Of a stretch of 64,000 nucleotides of DNA, positions 1 to 12,314 are shown piece after piece. Origin of the DNA: Apoda limacodes (Eukaryota; Arthropoda; Insecta; Lepidoptera; Limacodidae); the NCBI GenBank assembly GCA_946406115.1, contig OX291554.1:15077092-15141091 (forward strand). The letters run 5' to 3'. Position numbers and translations under genes: made by a program. Under the pieces are notes generated by a model. The model was not told where the DNA came from. It saw only the letters and a program-made list of their open reading frames with translations, and ran no database searches. The stretch's first letter is position 1. Each line of letters opens with the position of its first letter.

Positions 1-2170
1 TTAATTGTGTTTGGAAGGAATTTAACTCTTAACTTAATTAAATAATAAGAATTTAATTGAGGTATTTCAAAGATTAAGAAAAGTTTATTTGAAACTTAAC
101 CCAAATAAATGTTAATTTCTCAAAAAAGAATTATTATATCTAGGTCATGTTATCTCAGAAAAAGGTGTAATGCCTGATCCTGAGAAAACAACACTAGTTA
201 AAAACTATCCAGTTCCAAAATCAGCAAACGAAGTAAAAAGATTTATAGCATTTGTAAACAATTATCGTAAATTCATACCTGATTTTGCGTTTATCACGAT
301 TCCTTTAAACAAATTATCTCGTAAAGATGCTAAATTTATTTGGACAGATGAATGTCAGGCTTCATTTGATTTACTTAGAGAAGCATTGATGACACCACCA
401 GTCTTAGACTACCCAAATTTTTCTATGAATAATACTACGGTCTTGCAAACAGATGCTTCGGGCAAAGCACTAGGAGTTGTTTTGTCTAATGATAACATGA
501 AACCCATAGTGTATGCTAGTCGTACTTTAAATAAAGCGGAATTAAATAATCCAACCATTAAAAAAGGGTTGTTGGCAATATTTCAGACCTTATCTATTTG
601 TTAGAAAATTCAAAATTATGACAGATCAACCATTAGTCTATCTTTTTAACATGAACAATCTAACTAGTCGTTTGACTAAATTTCGACTTATTTTAGAGGA
701 GTACGATTTTGTTGTGGAGTATTTGAGAGGAAAAGAGCATAAAGCGGCAGATGCATTATCATGCGTGAATGTGACGAGTGATGAGTTGAAAAGCATGCAT
801 GAAAAAATTATAAATGTTAGGACAAGTGCACAATATAAGAAGATGAATGAATGTGATAGTAAGAGAGCTGAGAGTGAAGAAGAACTTAGAACTGACAAAA
901 CTGCTTCTTGGAGTGATCAACCAAGAGTGGCAGAAATACTTAAAAAACGGACAGGTGACATAGAATTAACTCTTGTACCAAAAAATGAGATGAATGCATT
1001 CGTAAATGATGTGAATAATAAGTTAAAAGAAGGTGAAGACAATCTTATAATTTCTGATTCCGAAACTATTGAGATGTATATTTATGTAAACCCAATTTCT
1101 TTATTAACATGTATACGAGATGTCTTGTTAAAAGAATTGCAAGAAATATATACAAATAAAAATGTAAAAGAGATAGTCATTATTAAAAAAGAATTGAATG
1201 AAAATTTTATTAATATGCTTGCTGATGGAATTAATAAACGTACAGAATGGTTAGGACCACGTTTATGTATTATAAATGACGTTGTTAGAATATATGATAG
1301 TGAAAACAAAAAGACTGTTCTTAATGATTTTCATATATTACCAACAAGAGGACATGCAGGTATACGTCGCATGACAAATAATGTTAAAAGATATAACTAC
1401 TGGCCTGGCATGTCAAAAGACATAATAGTTTAGAGTTTGTTAGTAAGTGTAGTGATTGTCAAAAGCAAAAATATTGTAGAAATAGCAAAGAACCTCTTAC
1501 AATAACGAAAACTGCTACCTAGCTCTTGAAAAAATTTACTTGGATGTTGTAGGTCCAATGAACCCACCGAGTAATATTGGACATAAATACATTCTTACTC
1601 TTTAATGTGAATTGAGTAAATTTATAGAAGCTTATCCTTTAAAATCAAAAGAATCAGATAAAGTAGCCAAAGCTTTTGTAAATAATTTTAATATTTTAAT
1701 TTTATATGGTGTGCCAAAAGTAATAGCTACTGATCAAGGTACAGAATTTTTGTCTTCTACATTTAAAGAAGTTTGTAGTTTACTAAAAATTTCTCAACTT
1801 ACTTCTACTGCATATCATCATCAGTCTACAGGGGCGTTGGAAAATACTCATAAGCATTAAGGTGCCTATTTACGCATACAAGCGGATAATAATCCTTTTA
1901 ATTGGAGCGATTGGCTTCCATACTGGTGTTTTGCTTTCAACAATAGTGTGCATACTGAAAGTAAATATACACCATTCGAGTTAGTTGTGATATAAGCCCA
2001 GTATATAATTTAAAAAATTACTCGCTAGAATTAAGGTATAAATTGAAAAGAGCACAAAAACATGCTCATGACTATATAGTAATAAGTAAAGAAAATAGAA
2101 AATATAAATACGATAAGCATATTAACCCTATAGATTATAAGGATTTCCTACAAAGCATCTGGTGAAGTTC
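1..2170 (+). mobile_element. Ty3/gypsy LTR retrotransposon pol relic
   Basis: Broken pol of a gypsy-type retrotransposon, read in order but in shifting frames. 1-604 holds the end of reverse transcriptase and the RNase H start: a 'YLGHVIS' motif, a 'FIAFVNNYRKFI' thumb motif and the RNase H signature 'TDASGKALG'. 618-1433 carries the end of RNase H ('KAADALSCVNV') and, near its end, the integrase zinc-finger start ('GHAGI', 'YYWPGM'-like). 1540-1990 carries the integrase core, with 'DVVGP', 'ATDQGTEF' and 'GALENTHK' marking the D, D and E positions. Stop codons and frame changes near 602, 1431, 1604 and 1858 make it inactive. No gag, protease or clear LTR is visible; the left part lies outside the window. 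After about 1990 the homology fades into AT-rich DNA. Confidence 0.9.
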
Positions 2171-2341
2171 CAACAAGGAACCTTACATTAATATTTATTC
2201 CCACAAATGTCGGTGTAGTGAACCGTAATGTGAAAAGGACCTATAGGACTCCAATATTAAACTCAAACTTTTTTATTCAAATAGACTCTTAAACAGCACT
2301 TTTGAAAAGCCTTTGGATACGTAGCCCTAATAAAATCTAAT

Positions 2342-2469
2342 ATTATTTTTATATATTTCGGGTCTTACAAAAATTTAACCATATATACAAACATATCCTG
2401 ACCGAAACGTAGAGTATCAAAAAGGTAAATGTTTGTTTGCGTGTAAGACCTGAAATATACAAAAATAAT
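2342..2469. mobile_element. Small inverted-repeat element (MITE or hairpin), 128 bp
   Basis: The two ends are imperfect inverted repeats of about 28 bp: 2342-2369 (TATTTCGGGTCTTACA core) and 2442-2469 (TGTAAGACCTGAAATA core). The centre is AT-rich and has no open frame. The size and structure fit a short MITE lying just after the gypsy relic. No target duplication could be defined. Confidence 0.5.
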
Positions 2470-2863
2470 GTGTTCAAAGCGCGATAGTTTAAAAAGTATT
2501 AAAATCTAATAGTAAAACAGCTCCATGCATGCCGTACGTGTGCTCTACTGCACAGGCTCTCCCCCAGGAGAAGTCTTAGGCCATTATTCAGTGCGCTGGC
2601 CAAGGGCATTGGCGCCATTGGCGGACGTTTATCGAGCTAGTAGTCACTCTGCTGTCATGAGGTTAAAAGCCACTCACCCATAGGGCCTTTAACTTGGCTT
2701 AACAATTGCTTTCACGCGACACATGACTCTAGATAGAAAATAACCCGGAAACTTAATCATTAAGGACAGCAGATGTATAATATGTTAAGTTAAAAAATGA
2801 AACTAAATTATAAACTCAATCCTCAAATATTTTTTGTAATAAATATACAACTAGATAAACTAT
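2470..2863. other. Intergenic DNA, no gene seen
   Basis: 2520-2700 is noticeably more GC-rich than its surroundings and may be a fragment of another repeat, but I find no coding or RNA signature. The rest is AT-rich sequence downstream of the TMED stop codon. No clear AATAAA signal on the minus strand lies close to that stop. Confidence 0.4.
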
Positions 2864-5800
2864 TTACTTCCGATTATATAAAGTTGGTTTGTCACTAAAG
2901 AAGTTTTTCAGAATCATAACTTGTGCAAAAGCAACACATACTACGGCCAATGTTTCAAACAATGACCACCAAAATACTCTTTCGTTGAGATCTTCAGCCC
3001 TCTTGCGGCTTTGTGCTTCTCTCAGCCTGTGATGTGTTTGCTGATCGAGAATTTTGTTCAATGCAGAATGTATTTCATCAGCTGATGTCTCAAGCTGAAA
3101 ACAACAGACACAATGAAACAGAAAAGTTTTATTATTATAAAATATACACAGAAATAAGACATCCATATCTACTAATATTATAAATTGCGAAAGTGGGCAC
3201 AACGGAGCACCCAATTCAGCTGAAATTTGAACAGGAATAGTTGAAGAGACAGATTGACAGGAGTTTATGTTCCGAAAAATTAAGAAGTTTAATTCCATGT
3301 CGATTTACTATAGGAATAGCTATAGAAAACTTCCTTACTATAATTAGAGTTGCCGTAGGAATCCCTCTTTGATAACCAAATATTGTGCGGGCGAAGCCGC
3401 AGGTAAAAGCTGTATGTAAATAATTATTCAATAATGCAACTACGTCAGACTGAAAATAGTGGCTACTGGATCCTACACCCTTATATTCAGCTGGTTGGTA
3501 AGTTTTTGATTGTTGAACATTGCCATTACTGAAGCATACAATAATACCAATTATTATTAAATAAGTACTAATACATATCAGTAAAAATATTCACGTTCCT
3601 GGTGTCATTTTACATATGCCTTGAATTTATGTTTAATTTTTTAATGTATTATTTTTTAAAGTTTTGTTTGAGGTCTACAAGTCCAGCATTTACATTGCCT
3701 ATTTAAAACTAAATGAATGAATTTTAATAATAAATGAATAGGTGTAATAGTAGGACGCAAAATGGCTGAGGTGGAGGTACCTACATATGCAAGGTAATTT
3801 TCACTGTTATAGTGGTCTTAGCTAAAATTACTCTGAATTTTACTAGCACTCTGCTGCAACTCCATCCCCATACTTTAGGACCCTGGGCCTTTGTCCACCT
3901 AGCTACACACCATCAATAGAATATTAATATTGTACTAGATCTTAACAGATAAAAAAGTTATCTGTTTTACTGATAATTTGTTATTACCTGTGTCAGAACA
4001 GTAGCATGGTCTCCAACACCAGGCAGCTGTTGCTCAGGACCCACATTAAATTCCATATAAACTAATTTGTGAGAAAATGTACTGAATTCATTGCTAAAGC
4101 AAACCTTATATTCACCTGTAACAAAAAACAGATTACTCCAGATAAATTTGGAAGGATAATTAAGCATCAGAAATAATTTTATTTAATAAAGAGCATGTCA
4201 AATATTGTTTTATATGTTATTGACTGAAAATAGGTCACTTATATGAACATGCATATTCTGTTGCCTTTTTGCTAAACATTGTGAAAGGTCAACTTATAAA
4301 GTGCAGAATGATAGATGATTGAATGTGCATTACTTTTATAATTTTTATGCTTTCAAAAATAAATGTGCCAATTTAATTCAATATATTAATGAAAGCATAG
4401 ATCAGAGACAAAATCAGCCACCACTTGCAGAAATAATGCAAGCACTTGCATTAGCACACTTATAGCAGTAACTTAAGGTAAGTAAACTAAGGCACAATTA
4501 TGTAGAACAATGTCATCACACCAACACTACCCTGTGTTCCAAGTGGAGTCGTAATTATCTATCCAGCAGCAAAATTATCTATTTCTATAATTTGTACTTT
4601 TTGAAAGTAACTGTCTACAACAAAAAAAAAGGCACTTTAACAGTGCTAAATATACTACTCAGTAAAATTTGAAGTCCTAATTTGTTAGTGAATTTACATA
4701 AATTGATTACCATATCCTGTCTGTCAGTAACCTATTTGTAAAATCATTAAATTTCAATGTCAGTAGTAATATGAGGTACCTAAACAATAAATATTGAGAC
4801 TTTTACAAATTAAAATTGAAAGCAAATTAACTTTGACATTTTACAAAAATAAAGCTTAAAATGCTGGTAAAAATTTGCTCTCAAAGAACTGTCTATTCTA
4901 AAACAGCTTGAATGTCAACTCTGATAATACGAAACAAATTAGATAAAAATAATCAGAGTGTGCAGTAGTGAAAGGGCTTAATAAACCATCCTAGACAAGC
5001 AGGTGTCAGGAATCCCTCATAGTTATTGCAACTCATAAATTCTATAATATTTAGTAAATAGATCCTAGATACTAGTAAAGTTCATAATTAAAAGCTGTTC
5101 CATGTCAATGGCTAAGTGACATGTCCACAAAAAGGATGACCAGTTCTTTATCCAGTATTTAGCAGCAGGTAGGTTAAGTGTAGTACTTTCTATAAACCCA
5201 TCATATAATGTTATGGGTTTGCACCACATACATGCATACATGTAGATGCAATAATTACAAAATTACCTGTGTACTGAGCAGTAAATGGATGTGAATCATA
5301 CTGCATCTTTTGTTGTTGATAAATAATTTGCTTATTAGGACCTTCAATCACAACATCTACATCATACTGGCCTCCAGTTATTACCTGTAAAAACATGGCA
5401 TTTGAAACTAAAACAGAGTGCTTAGTGTGAATTTTTAACTCTACTATCACGTTTGCATCAACAAAATAAATGTATGAAATTGAAGGAGCTCCTCTAACGG
5501 ATGTGTTTTGAGACGGTTTTTTTTTTATAGGACTTGTAATGAATACGGGAATGCCGTAGTAGAGTTACAAACACACTAGGCACACTGTTATATTTTATTT
5601 TAAAATGTCAGGATAGTAAAAGGGCTATGTTAAATGAACTATTAATTTGTGGATTTTTAATGAAGACACTTCTTGATTTATTAAAAACATTTAAAATTTT
5701 GTACTGAACACTTCAACCTTAGAAGAAACTGCAGATTTCAAACTATTGTTTTCCCTAAAAAAGTTTGGTCTTTAATTGGTGCTTAGAACTTGTTAGTGTG

Positions 5801-7019
5801 ATGCTAGATATTCCTTAATAGCAGTCACTACTAACGTGGCCTTGATAACAGTCCTGGAAATCATATGAAGCAGTAAGTCTGTCAGAAGCTAGAGCCCAAA
5901 AATGACTGACCACAAACAAAAGAAATTAACTTCATGAAAGAAAGGCAAAACGGTAAAATTAAAAGACAATGTTTACCCAATAATAGGCATTTCATCTAAC
6001 TAGATTATTAATAATGGATATGCATGAAAAACATTATAAAATCCCTAGGGATATGTGTGTATCGTCATTTAGACCAAACATATTCTTATCCTCAAGGAGC
6101 AGGAGATACAGAGCATTTTAGTTAGGCTTCATCAAAAAATCTTAATATATATAAATCTCGTGTCACAATGTTTGTCCTCAATGGACTCCTAAACTACTGA
6201 ACCGATTTTGATCAAACTTCGTAAATATCTGTTATTTGATCCAACTTAAAAGATAAGATAGTTTTTATCTCGATATGTCAAGTGCGAGCCGGACTCGGGC
6301 ACTATAGGTAAAAACCAACTTTTGCCGGGTACAGAGGGACGGCAGCGGAACAACGTTCGCCGGGACAGCTAGTAGTATTATAATTATTTATTAATAATGT
6401 TATAGAAATCAATTCTTTTAATATATATTTCTATAGTGATTTCATACTGTCTTCTGCAACTGTCTTATTACAAAGTTTTGTATCCTACTCAACCTCGATT
6501 CCAATCCCATTACAGTTTGGTTAAAGAGTACCAGAGATTGAGGTTTAATCTTTTCGGAAAACTAAATTGAAATTGAATTGAAACTGATTCAGTTAGGGTG
6601 TACAAGAGCGGGCTCTGATTTTCTAGCATCCCCTTATAAGTACTCTGACCCCTGATCAACATCTAGGTACTTAAGCAAGTTTTTTAAGTAAAATCGTGTC
6701 GTGATTTCGCGACTTTCCAGGGTTACATATTACATTCGATACATAAAAATAAACGTTTCTAAAAACTGGGTAATGGTATCTACTAAAAACAACGATCCGA
6801 GGTGTTGATAAGGCATACATTTTAATAACTTTAGTGTATGTTTGTAATTTTTTTAATACTTACCTGATATTCTAATGAGGCGGAGGTATTCTTATCTATT
6901 TTTTCATAAAAACATTGCACAGAACTATCAGGTAGTTCGAATGTTAATTCAACACTCTTAGAATAAACTCCATAACTTAATGTGACTAGTATATTAATAA
7001 GCAACGATTTGATAGACAT
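2864..7019 (-). CDS. TMED7: Transmembrane emp24 domain (p24) protein, TMED7/TMED3-like, 4 exons
   Basis: Complete gene on the minus strand. Exons: 7019-6864, 5384-5267, 4115-3988, 3094-2864; all introns are GT..AG and phases agree (0, 1, 0), giving 210 aa, close to the usual 200-225. Residues 1-20 form a signal peptide. The GOLD domain follows, with 'VELTFELPD', the cysteine pair in 'QCFYEK' and '[13 protein letters not shown]', and the gamma-class phrase '[11 protein letters not shown]'. Next come a coiled-coil with '[10 protein letters not shown]' and 'RAEDLNERV', one membrane span, and a short tail with 'NFFSDK' (COPII-type FF) ending in RK. p24 proteins cycle between ER and Golgi and select cargo for COPI/COPII vesicles. 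The gamma assignment rests on these phrases; TMED3 versus TMED7 is less certain. Repeats fill the introns. Confidence 0.93.
6140..6372. repeat. Interspersed repeat, Helitron-like candidate, in TMED intron 1
   Basis: The block opens with 'ATATATAAATCTCGTGTCAC' and closes with 'CGCCGGGACAGCTAGT', both phrases I associate with a family common in lepidopteran DNA. The CTAGT-type end next to a GC-rich palindromic stretch is compatible with a non-autonomous Helitron, but no Rep/helicase code is present. The class is therefore an inference. Confidence 0.35.
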
Positions 7020-7482
7020 TGCAGTAGAATTTCAGGATCTTCACTAATAACAAAAATAATCTGCAATATCTTCAACTCAAATCTTCAAACATAATAAAAA
7101 AAATGACGTGCCAGACGAAAGAACAAACAAGTTCAAGAAGACGACATGGCAGGTGCTGTTCTAAATATACGTTCCTCCGTTATAGGGTTTATAATGTCTG
7201 ATACCACAATCTTTCTTTTGTTAAAGACACGCGATTGTTAAACAAATGAAATAAAATATTGATGAACAATATATTTGCTGTCTATTATTTTGCAAAACCT
7301 GCAAATAATCTATATAATCTTAGACTTTGGTCATATAATATACAATAATACTGACGAAAAAGTTTTTGAACGCATCCCGCTTATCAATCGACACGTAACA
7401 CTAGTGTTGCCATTGCTTTTTTTTTTTATTGTAGTCATTCGTTATGAACATGTTCGGAACTTGAATTTGAGGTTGTAGTAGT

Positions 7483-7975
7483 AGCATATCTCTACGAATT
7501 TGATTGTGTTTTTCATTGGTGACCATCAATAATAGTCTAGTAAGATTTAGATTATTGAGTAAAGGTTGTCTTTAAATTTTACGGTTTTGCCTTTCTTTTA
7601 TTTGTGGTCAGACATTTTTGGGCTCTAGCTTTTGACAGACCTGCTTTATATGATTTCCAGGACTGTTATCAAGGCCACGTTAGTACTGACTGCTATTAAA
7701 GACCAAACTTTTTTATGGAAAACAATAGTTGAAAATCTGCAGTTTCTTGGGGTTGAAATGTTCAGTATTTATGAGTTGCAATAACTTTAAAGGATCAGTA
7801 ACACCTGCTTGTTAAGGATGTAGGATGGTTTATTAAGCCCTCTCACTTCACACCTTATACTAGTGCACGCTCTAATTATTTTTATCTTAATTTGTTTCAT
7901 ATCAGAGTTGACTTTCGAGCAGTTTTGGAATAGACAGTTCTTTGACAGCAAATTTTTACCAGTACTTTAAGCTGA
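7483..7975 (-). repeat. Inverted partial copy of TMED introns lacking exon 2
   Basis: The reverse complement of 7771-7975 matches 4853-5040 (TMED intron 2), and that of 7483-7770 matches 5703-6057 (TMED intron 1). The two halves are joined directly, so the 660 bp holding exon 2 (5267-5384) is missing from the copy. Similarity is clear by eye over both halves, with small indels. It lies 0.5 kb upstream of the TMED start codon. Confidence 0.75.
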
Positions 7976-9070
7976 TTTCACTCGGAGGGGTGGGGACGGG
8001 GCTTAATTTGCTCATTATTATTTAGGCTACACCTGGACCAAATTTCATGCTTTGGTTACAATCTGAATGGTCTCCATGCCATTATCCATCTCCAACCTAT
8101 ACTATGAGAACGCTCGCCGCTCCCGCTGTGCACCGCCAGCAAAGCTGAGATGCCCGATGTGTCGCTGCCATCGCTTGTGCCCGCCACGGGTTTCCCCGCT
8201 CCCAGCTGGGATTCCTTCTCTGCCGCTTCTAATTAGCTACGGTTACTGCCCTGTCAAATGTAACTTCTCTTTCCGATAATAGACGCTGACGATATTTGTC
8301 GTTTTGTAAACCGTAGATGTTCATCTGATCCCGTGAAATTTCTTGTAACGAAGTTTGCCCACTAAACTTGCAAGTGATCGTTAGCCTCTTCAATCGTAAC
8401 AAATATTAATTTACAAACTCAGTTGCAAATTTCTTAAACGCTCTAAATTTCATACGTTCTGAAACGATTTTCACCAAGTCATCAAAATACCAGGCTGCAT
8501 AATACCATCATTAACTCGTAAGTTCGTTATCCACTAAGGTAATTAAATACGATTTTTGTATATTTACTTAAACATCGCTTACTAAAAAAAAGGCTAGCAC
8601 TCGTTAGTGTAACTGACTAATTTTCCTCTTAGTTCAAACGAAACTCTTTAATATTTCCAATCGCTCACGCGGTTGACGATGACGTTGTAGACGCTATTTT
8701 CTACTAAACGAACCTCCTTCGTCGCTTATATTGTATTAGGCTAGGTTAGCTAGATCGATTTATCACCCCCGAAACCCAATGAGAAAAACTAAATTTCATG
8801 AAAATAGTTCTAGCCGTTTCCGAGATTCAGATTATATGTATACAAGAATTGCTCGTTTAAAGGTATTAGATATCAGTAAACAGTCTAGTTATTACAATAC
8901 CTACTGGTTAAATGCCAGCACACAGTAGGTTAATATCCAAAGTATATATCTGAACGATTTTGGAGTAAGCAGAAAACAAACAAACAAACTAGTTTCAATT
9001 AGTGCATTCTATCCGTGATGGATGACATACCTATAGTACCGAGACGTGGACCCAGCCGGTAGTGCTATAA
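7976..9070. other. Intergenic DNA with one short repeat, no gene seen
   Basis: 8100-8280 is GC-rich and gives a short open frame without a recognisable domain. About 8750-8890 resembles a known kind of insect interspersed repeat ('TACAAGAATTGCTCGTTTAA'). I see no splice-supported exon. Confidence 0.4.
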
Positions 9071-9138
9071 GCTTAAAATAAGTGGACTAAGGAAAGAACT
9101 ATGCTTTGAGTTTTCCTGATTGATAGACTGTCTCCGTA

Positions 9139-9432
9139 GTGCTGATATTGTGGGACGTCCCACAGCCAGATGACACGACTATATCGCGTACAGTGCTGTT
9201 TCAGAGAAACATTCTCCCGCGAACGCTTGGGTTGTGGAATGAGCTCCCTGCTAATGTTTTCTCCAAGGAATACAGTATAGGGTTCTTCAAGAAAGAAGTT
9301 ATTAAATTTCTGAAGGGTCGGCAACGCGAGTGATGCCTTTGGTGTTGCAAGCGTCCATAGGATACGGTGACCGCTTACCATCAGGCGGACCGCAGGCTTG
9401 TTTGCCACCTTAGTGATATAAAAAAAAAAAAA
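9139..9432 (+). mobile_element. LINE 3' end (CR1/Jockey-like), 5'-truncated
   Basis: Encodes the last part of a LINE reverse transcriptase ORF2: 'LGLWNELPANVF', then 'FFKKEVIKFLKGRQR' and a stop, followed by a short 3' UTR ('CATCAGGCGGACCG', 'TTTGCCACCTTAGTG') and a poly-A tail. The same 3' end recurs in this window near 23.1, 35.8, 36.7, 38.5, 39.3, 41.6, 52.7 and 55.6 kb. Confidence 0.8.
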
Positions 9433-9925
9433 CGAGTTGCACTCCGGGAGTGCCGGCAGAAGTGAAAACAAACTACTTAGCTGTTTACTTCCCACCACTT
9501 TTTATACATATTTATTTATTATAAATAATAATGTTTGTTTATTTACTTTTTTGACGTAGTATATTTGACATCTCAATCTGTCATAGAATTAAAATCCCAT
9601 ATCCAACCTACCTGTACTACTTATAATCGCCATATACTAAAAAAAATAATGTTTATTTACTTTTTTGACGTACATGTGCGTACATAGTATATTGGACATA
9701 ACAATCTGTCATAGAATTAAAATCCCATATCCAATTATGGTTTCCGTTTTACGAATTTTCGATCAGCCTGCGTGAGTTTATAATTTTTTACCCATACCAT
9801 TTATGGCGTGGCATTATGGTTTCGGCCTTACGAATTTTCGATCAGCCTGTGCGAGTTTATCATTTCTTACCCATACCAAAAAAAGTGCACAACGCCGCTA
9901 AAGAAGTTTTCACTTCAAAAAAAGA
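9420..9925 (+). repeat. Interspersed repeat family, copy 1 (inverted copy at 53.8-54.2 kb)
   Basis: Most of this block is the reverse complement of 53832-54215, including the GC-rich start ('GTTGCACTCCGG', 'CCGGCAGAAGTG') and the end ('AACGCCGCTAAAGAAG'). Inside, a 45-bp module with 'TTTTCGATCAGCCTG' occurs twice in tandem, at about 9764-9808 and 9836-9880, and 9530-9600 is partly repeated at 9645-9735. There is no coding potential and no class assignment. Confidence 0.65.
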
Positions 9926-10194
9926 TATACGCAAAATTTTCCTGAAAGTTTTTAAGCATCAAAAGTAAAGACTAGCTATGTAAAGCAGCAACGTGGGTCC
10001 AAATCCTTTTGAAACAGCGATAAGCAGACTCTATGGAGGAAGAAGGATTCTTCACGAATTCTTTCTTCAAAAAGCCCCTCACAAGAGATAGACTAGGATG
10101 CGCCCCGACAACTACAAAAATCATTTTTTTAATTGATTGACTTATCGTCCGACAAGCAAATATTAGTGATGTATCTGTGATCAATAGAGTAAAA

Positions 10195-10530
10195 AGTGGA
10201 AACCGAATTTAAAGTGGCACCAATCAATCAATCAGCCTTCAGCAGTCCATTGTTGTGTTGTGTACGCTGGCCTTTCTCAATGCATGCCACCACACTAGGT
10301 CTTATGCCTTTCTCATAGAGCCATTTCTGACTACCTGTTTTGTGCCACGCTGCGCTTACCGTTCCGTGGTTTACACTCGTAAAGACTCGTCTGCCCTATC
10401 GGCCATCGGATCTACGAATAATATTACCAGCCCATTGCCACTTCAGCTTGCTATTTCTGTCCGGTATTGTCAGTCTTCATTTCTAATTAAAACCTTCAAA
10501 GAAACTGATGCCGCGAATAGCAGGGCATGA
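10195..10530 (-). mobile_element. LINE ORF2 C-terminal relic (RTE-like)
   Basis: Read on the minus strand, one frame contains 'LKWQWAGNIIRRSDGR', typical of the C-terminal region after the reverse transcriptase of RTE-like LINEs. An in-frame stop follows, then decayed code. No 5' part is present. Confidence 0.65.
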
Positions 10531-12080
10531 TGAACAATAACCTTAAACTTAAAGGAGAAGTTGACAAAGTCAACGCTTCGAAATAAGCGAACCCACAATA
10601 GGCTTACTGAAAAATAAAATACAAATCTCTTACATTAGGTACTTTTATTCCGAATATTCCGGTATTAACATTATACAAAATGTTATTTACATTGAATATA
10701 AGTCAAGTATTATATAATATAATAAAAAAAACATCTAAATTAGAAAAACTCAATTTCTCCTAAAATTAAATAACAAAATAATGTAAAGTCCATCATTTAA
10801 TTCATCGTTTCATAGTCACAAACAGTCTTGGGCAGTAACGCACCTTTGTTGACTGAACACACCGAGTAGTAAAATGACACCTTGATAATAACAGCGATAG
10901 GAACAACGGAATAATTAAATGTACCTATTTCTTACTAACCTTATTATTTTAATAAACAGGTATTTATAGTATTACATTTATATAGTTGACGCAATTACAG
11001 TTTTTTTTAAACGCTACATGTTATGGGTAAATACTAAATACAGTAAATTTCAAACTCGATTAAACTCGTCGCAACCACACATAGATTTTTATAGTTAATG
11101 AGGTTTTTTATGTAATTACCAACTGTACTTCATTATTTAACACGCAAAATCCATCGGCAGTCTTGTTATTTCTTTTTCTTTTTAGCTATACCTGTGCCTC
11201 AAATCATGTCACCCAGTTACTTTGTTGAGATACGTAAAACGATGACACAAACAAACACACTGAAATTCATATTATATTAGCATATTTATAACAAACTCTA
11301 ATAGTAGCTTTACTTCGGCCTTTTTACAGACCAACGATGATGTGCGGTTTGTATGGACCGGGCTTTAATTAGTCAATCCTCCGGTTTCGGATGTCACCCT
11401 TTAACTATAACATATATATCATATTTTTGTTTTCGATAGTTGGCGTTAAAAAGTTACAATCAATTCCCTGTCTTATTCTATTGTGTCAAAATACTCTATG
11501 CGCGCATTTGATCCGATAATAAATGCTAAATATGGCGACACTTGCGGCCCGCATTAAACGCATTGATGGCACATGCTCGGGATGTAGGGCAGGGGGTGCA
11601 CTGCCAATATAGTGAATGACCATTTTGATTGTTTACATTTGGTGAACCTATACATATCAATGCGTATGCGATGCAATAGCTTTCAAGGCAGAGATAATCT
11701 TACGCAGTTTATGTAAAAATAGTTTTTGCACCATTTACATAATTTTACGTAACATAAAAAAATTTGCTCTTATTAAACCCTGACCTAACTGTCAACGCCG
11801 CTTCAGAGTGCCGCGAATATACCATAATATGTGGTTATTTAAGGTTACTGTTACGCCGGTAAATTTCTAGACGCTAACTTTCCATGAAATATCTACGAAT
11901 TTTACTTGAATTTCACGCTATAGGCAAAAGTGAACCTTATAATTCCAACGTAAGGTTTATTCTTCCTTGATCGTCAATGTTGTTTAAGTAAAGCTGGACA
12001 ATGGATTTTTTGCTGAATGTATTGTTTACGAAATGTGCACGATACACTTGAGATGCCTACAATAATCCAGAGCACCGGCG
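10531..12080. other. Intergenic DNA, no gene seen
   Basis: AT-rich sequence with no recognised domain, exon or repeat that I can define. 11,520-11,620 is somewhat more GC-rich. Confidence 0.4.
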
Positions 12081-12092
12081 ATTTTGTCGGAG

Positions 12093-12176
12093 TATAAAAG
12101 ACGGTCGCGTGTTTGCGGTAAGAAGTTTAGTTTGGTTTTTAACTCCGTTTAATTACATATGATTGACTACAGCGAG
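12093..12176 (+). promoter_or_regulatory. Candidate TATA promoter with a possible mini first exon
   Basis: TATAAAAG at 12093-12100 follows a GC-richer stretch. A TTAGTT initiator-like site lies at 12127-12132, about 34 bp downstream. An ATG at 12159 opens six codons (MIDYSE) that end exactly at a GTAACG donor-like site (12177). No downstream exon on the plus strand could be identified, because the next kilobase is a transposon. This is suggestive only. Confidence 0.3.
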
Positions 12177-12314
12177 GTAACGGGCACTGAAACATTGCTT
12201 ACGTACGGGACTTTGCAAAATTGTGTATTTATTAGCAAATCATCTTCATCGCTGAACGGCATTTTAGTGAACCTAGCTCATAATACTACTAATGCCAGAA
12301 ACATTACAATGATA

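Noticed and set aside
8067..8279. 70-codon Cys/Pro-rich plus-strand frame
   Set aside because: No domain match, no splice sites and no support beyond a GC-rich patch.
9073..9498. 141-codon minus-strand frame
   Set aside because: Antisense to the LINE 3' end and spans its poly-A and the next repeat; a shadow frame.
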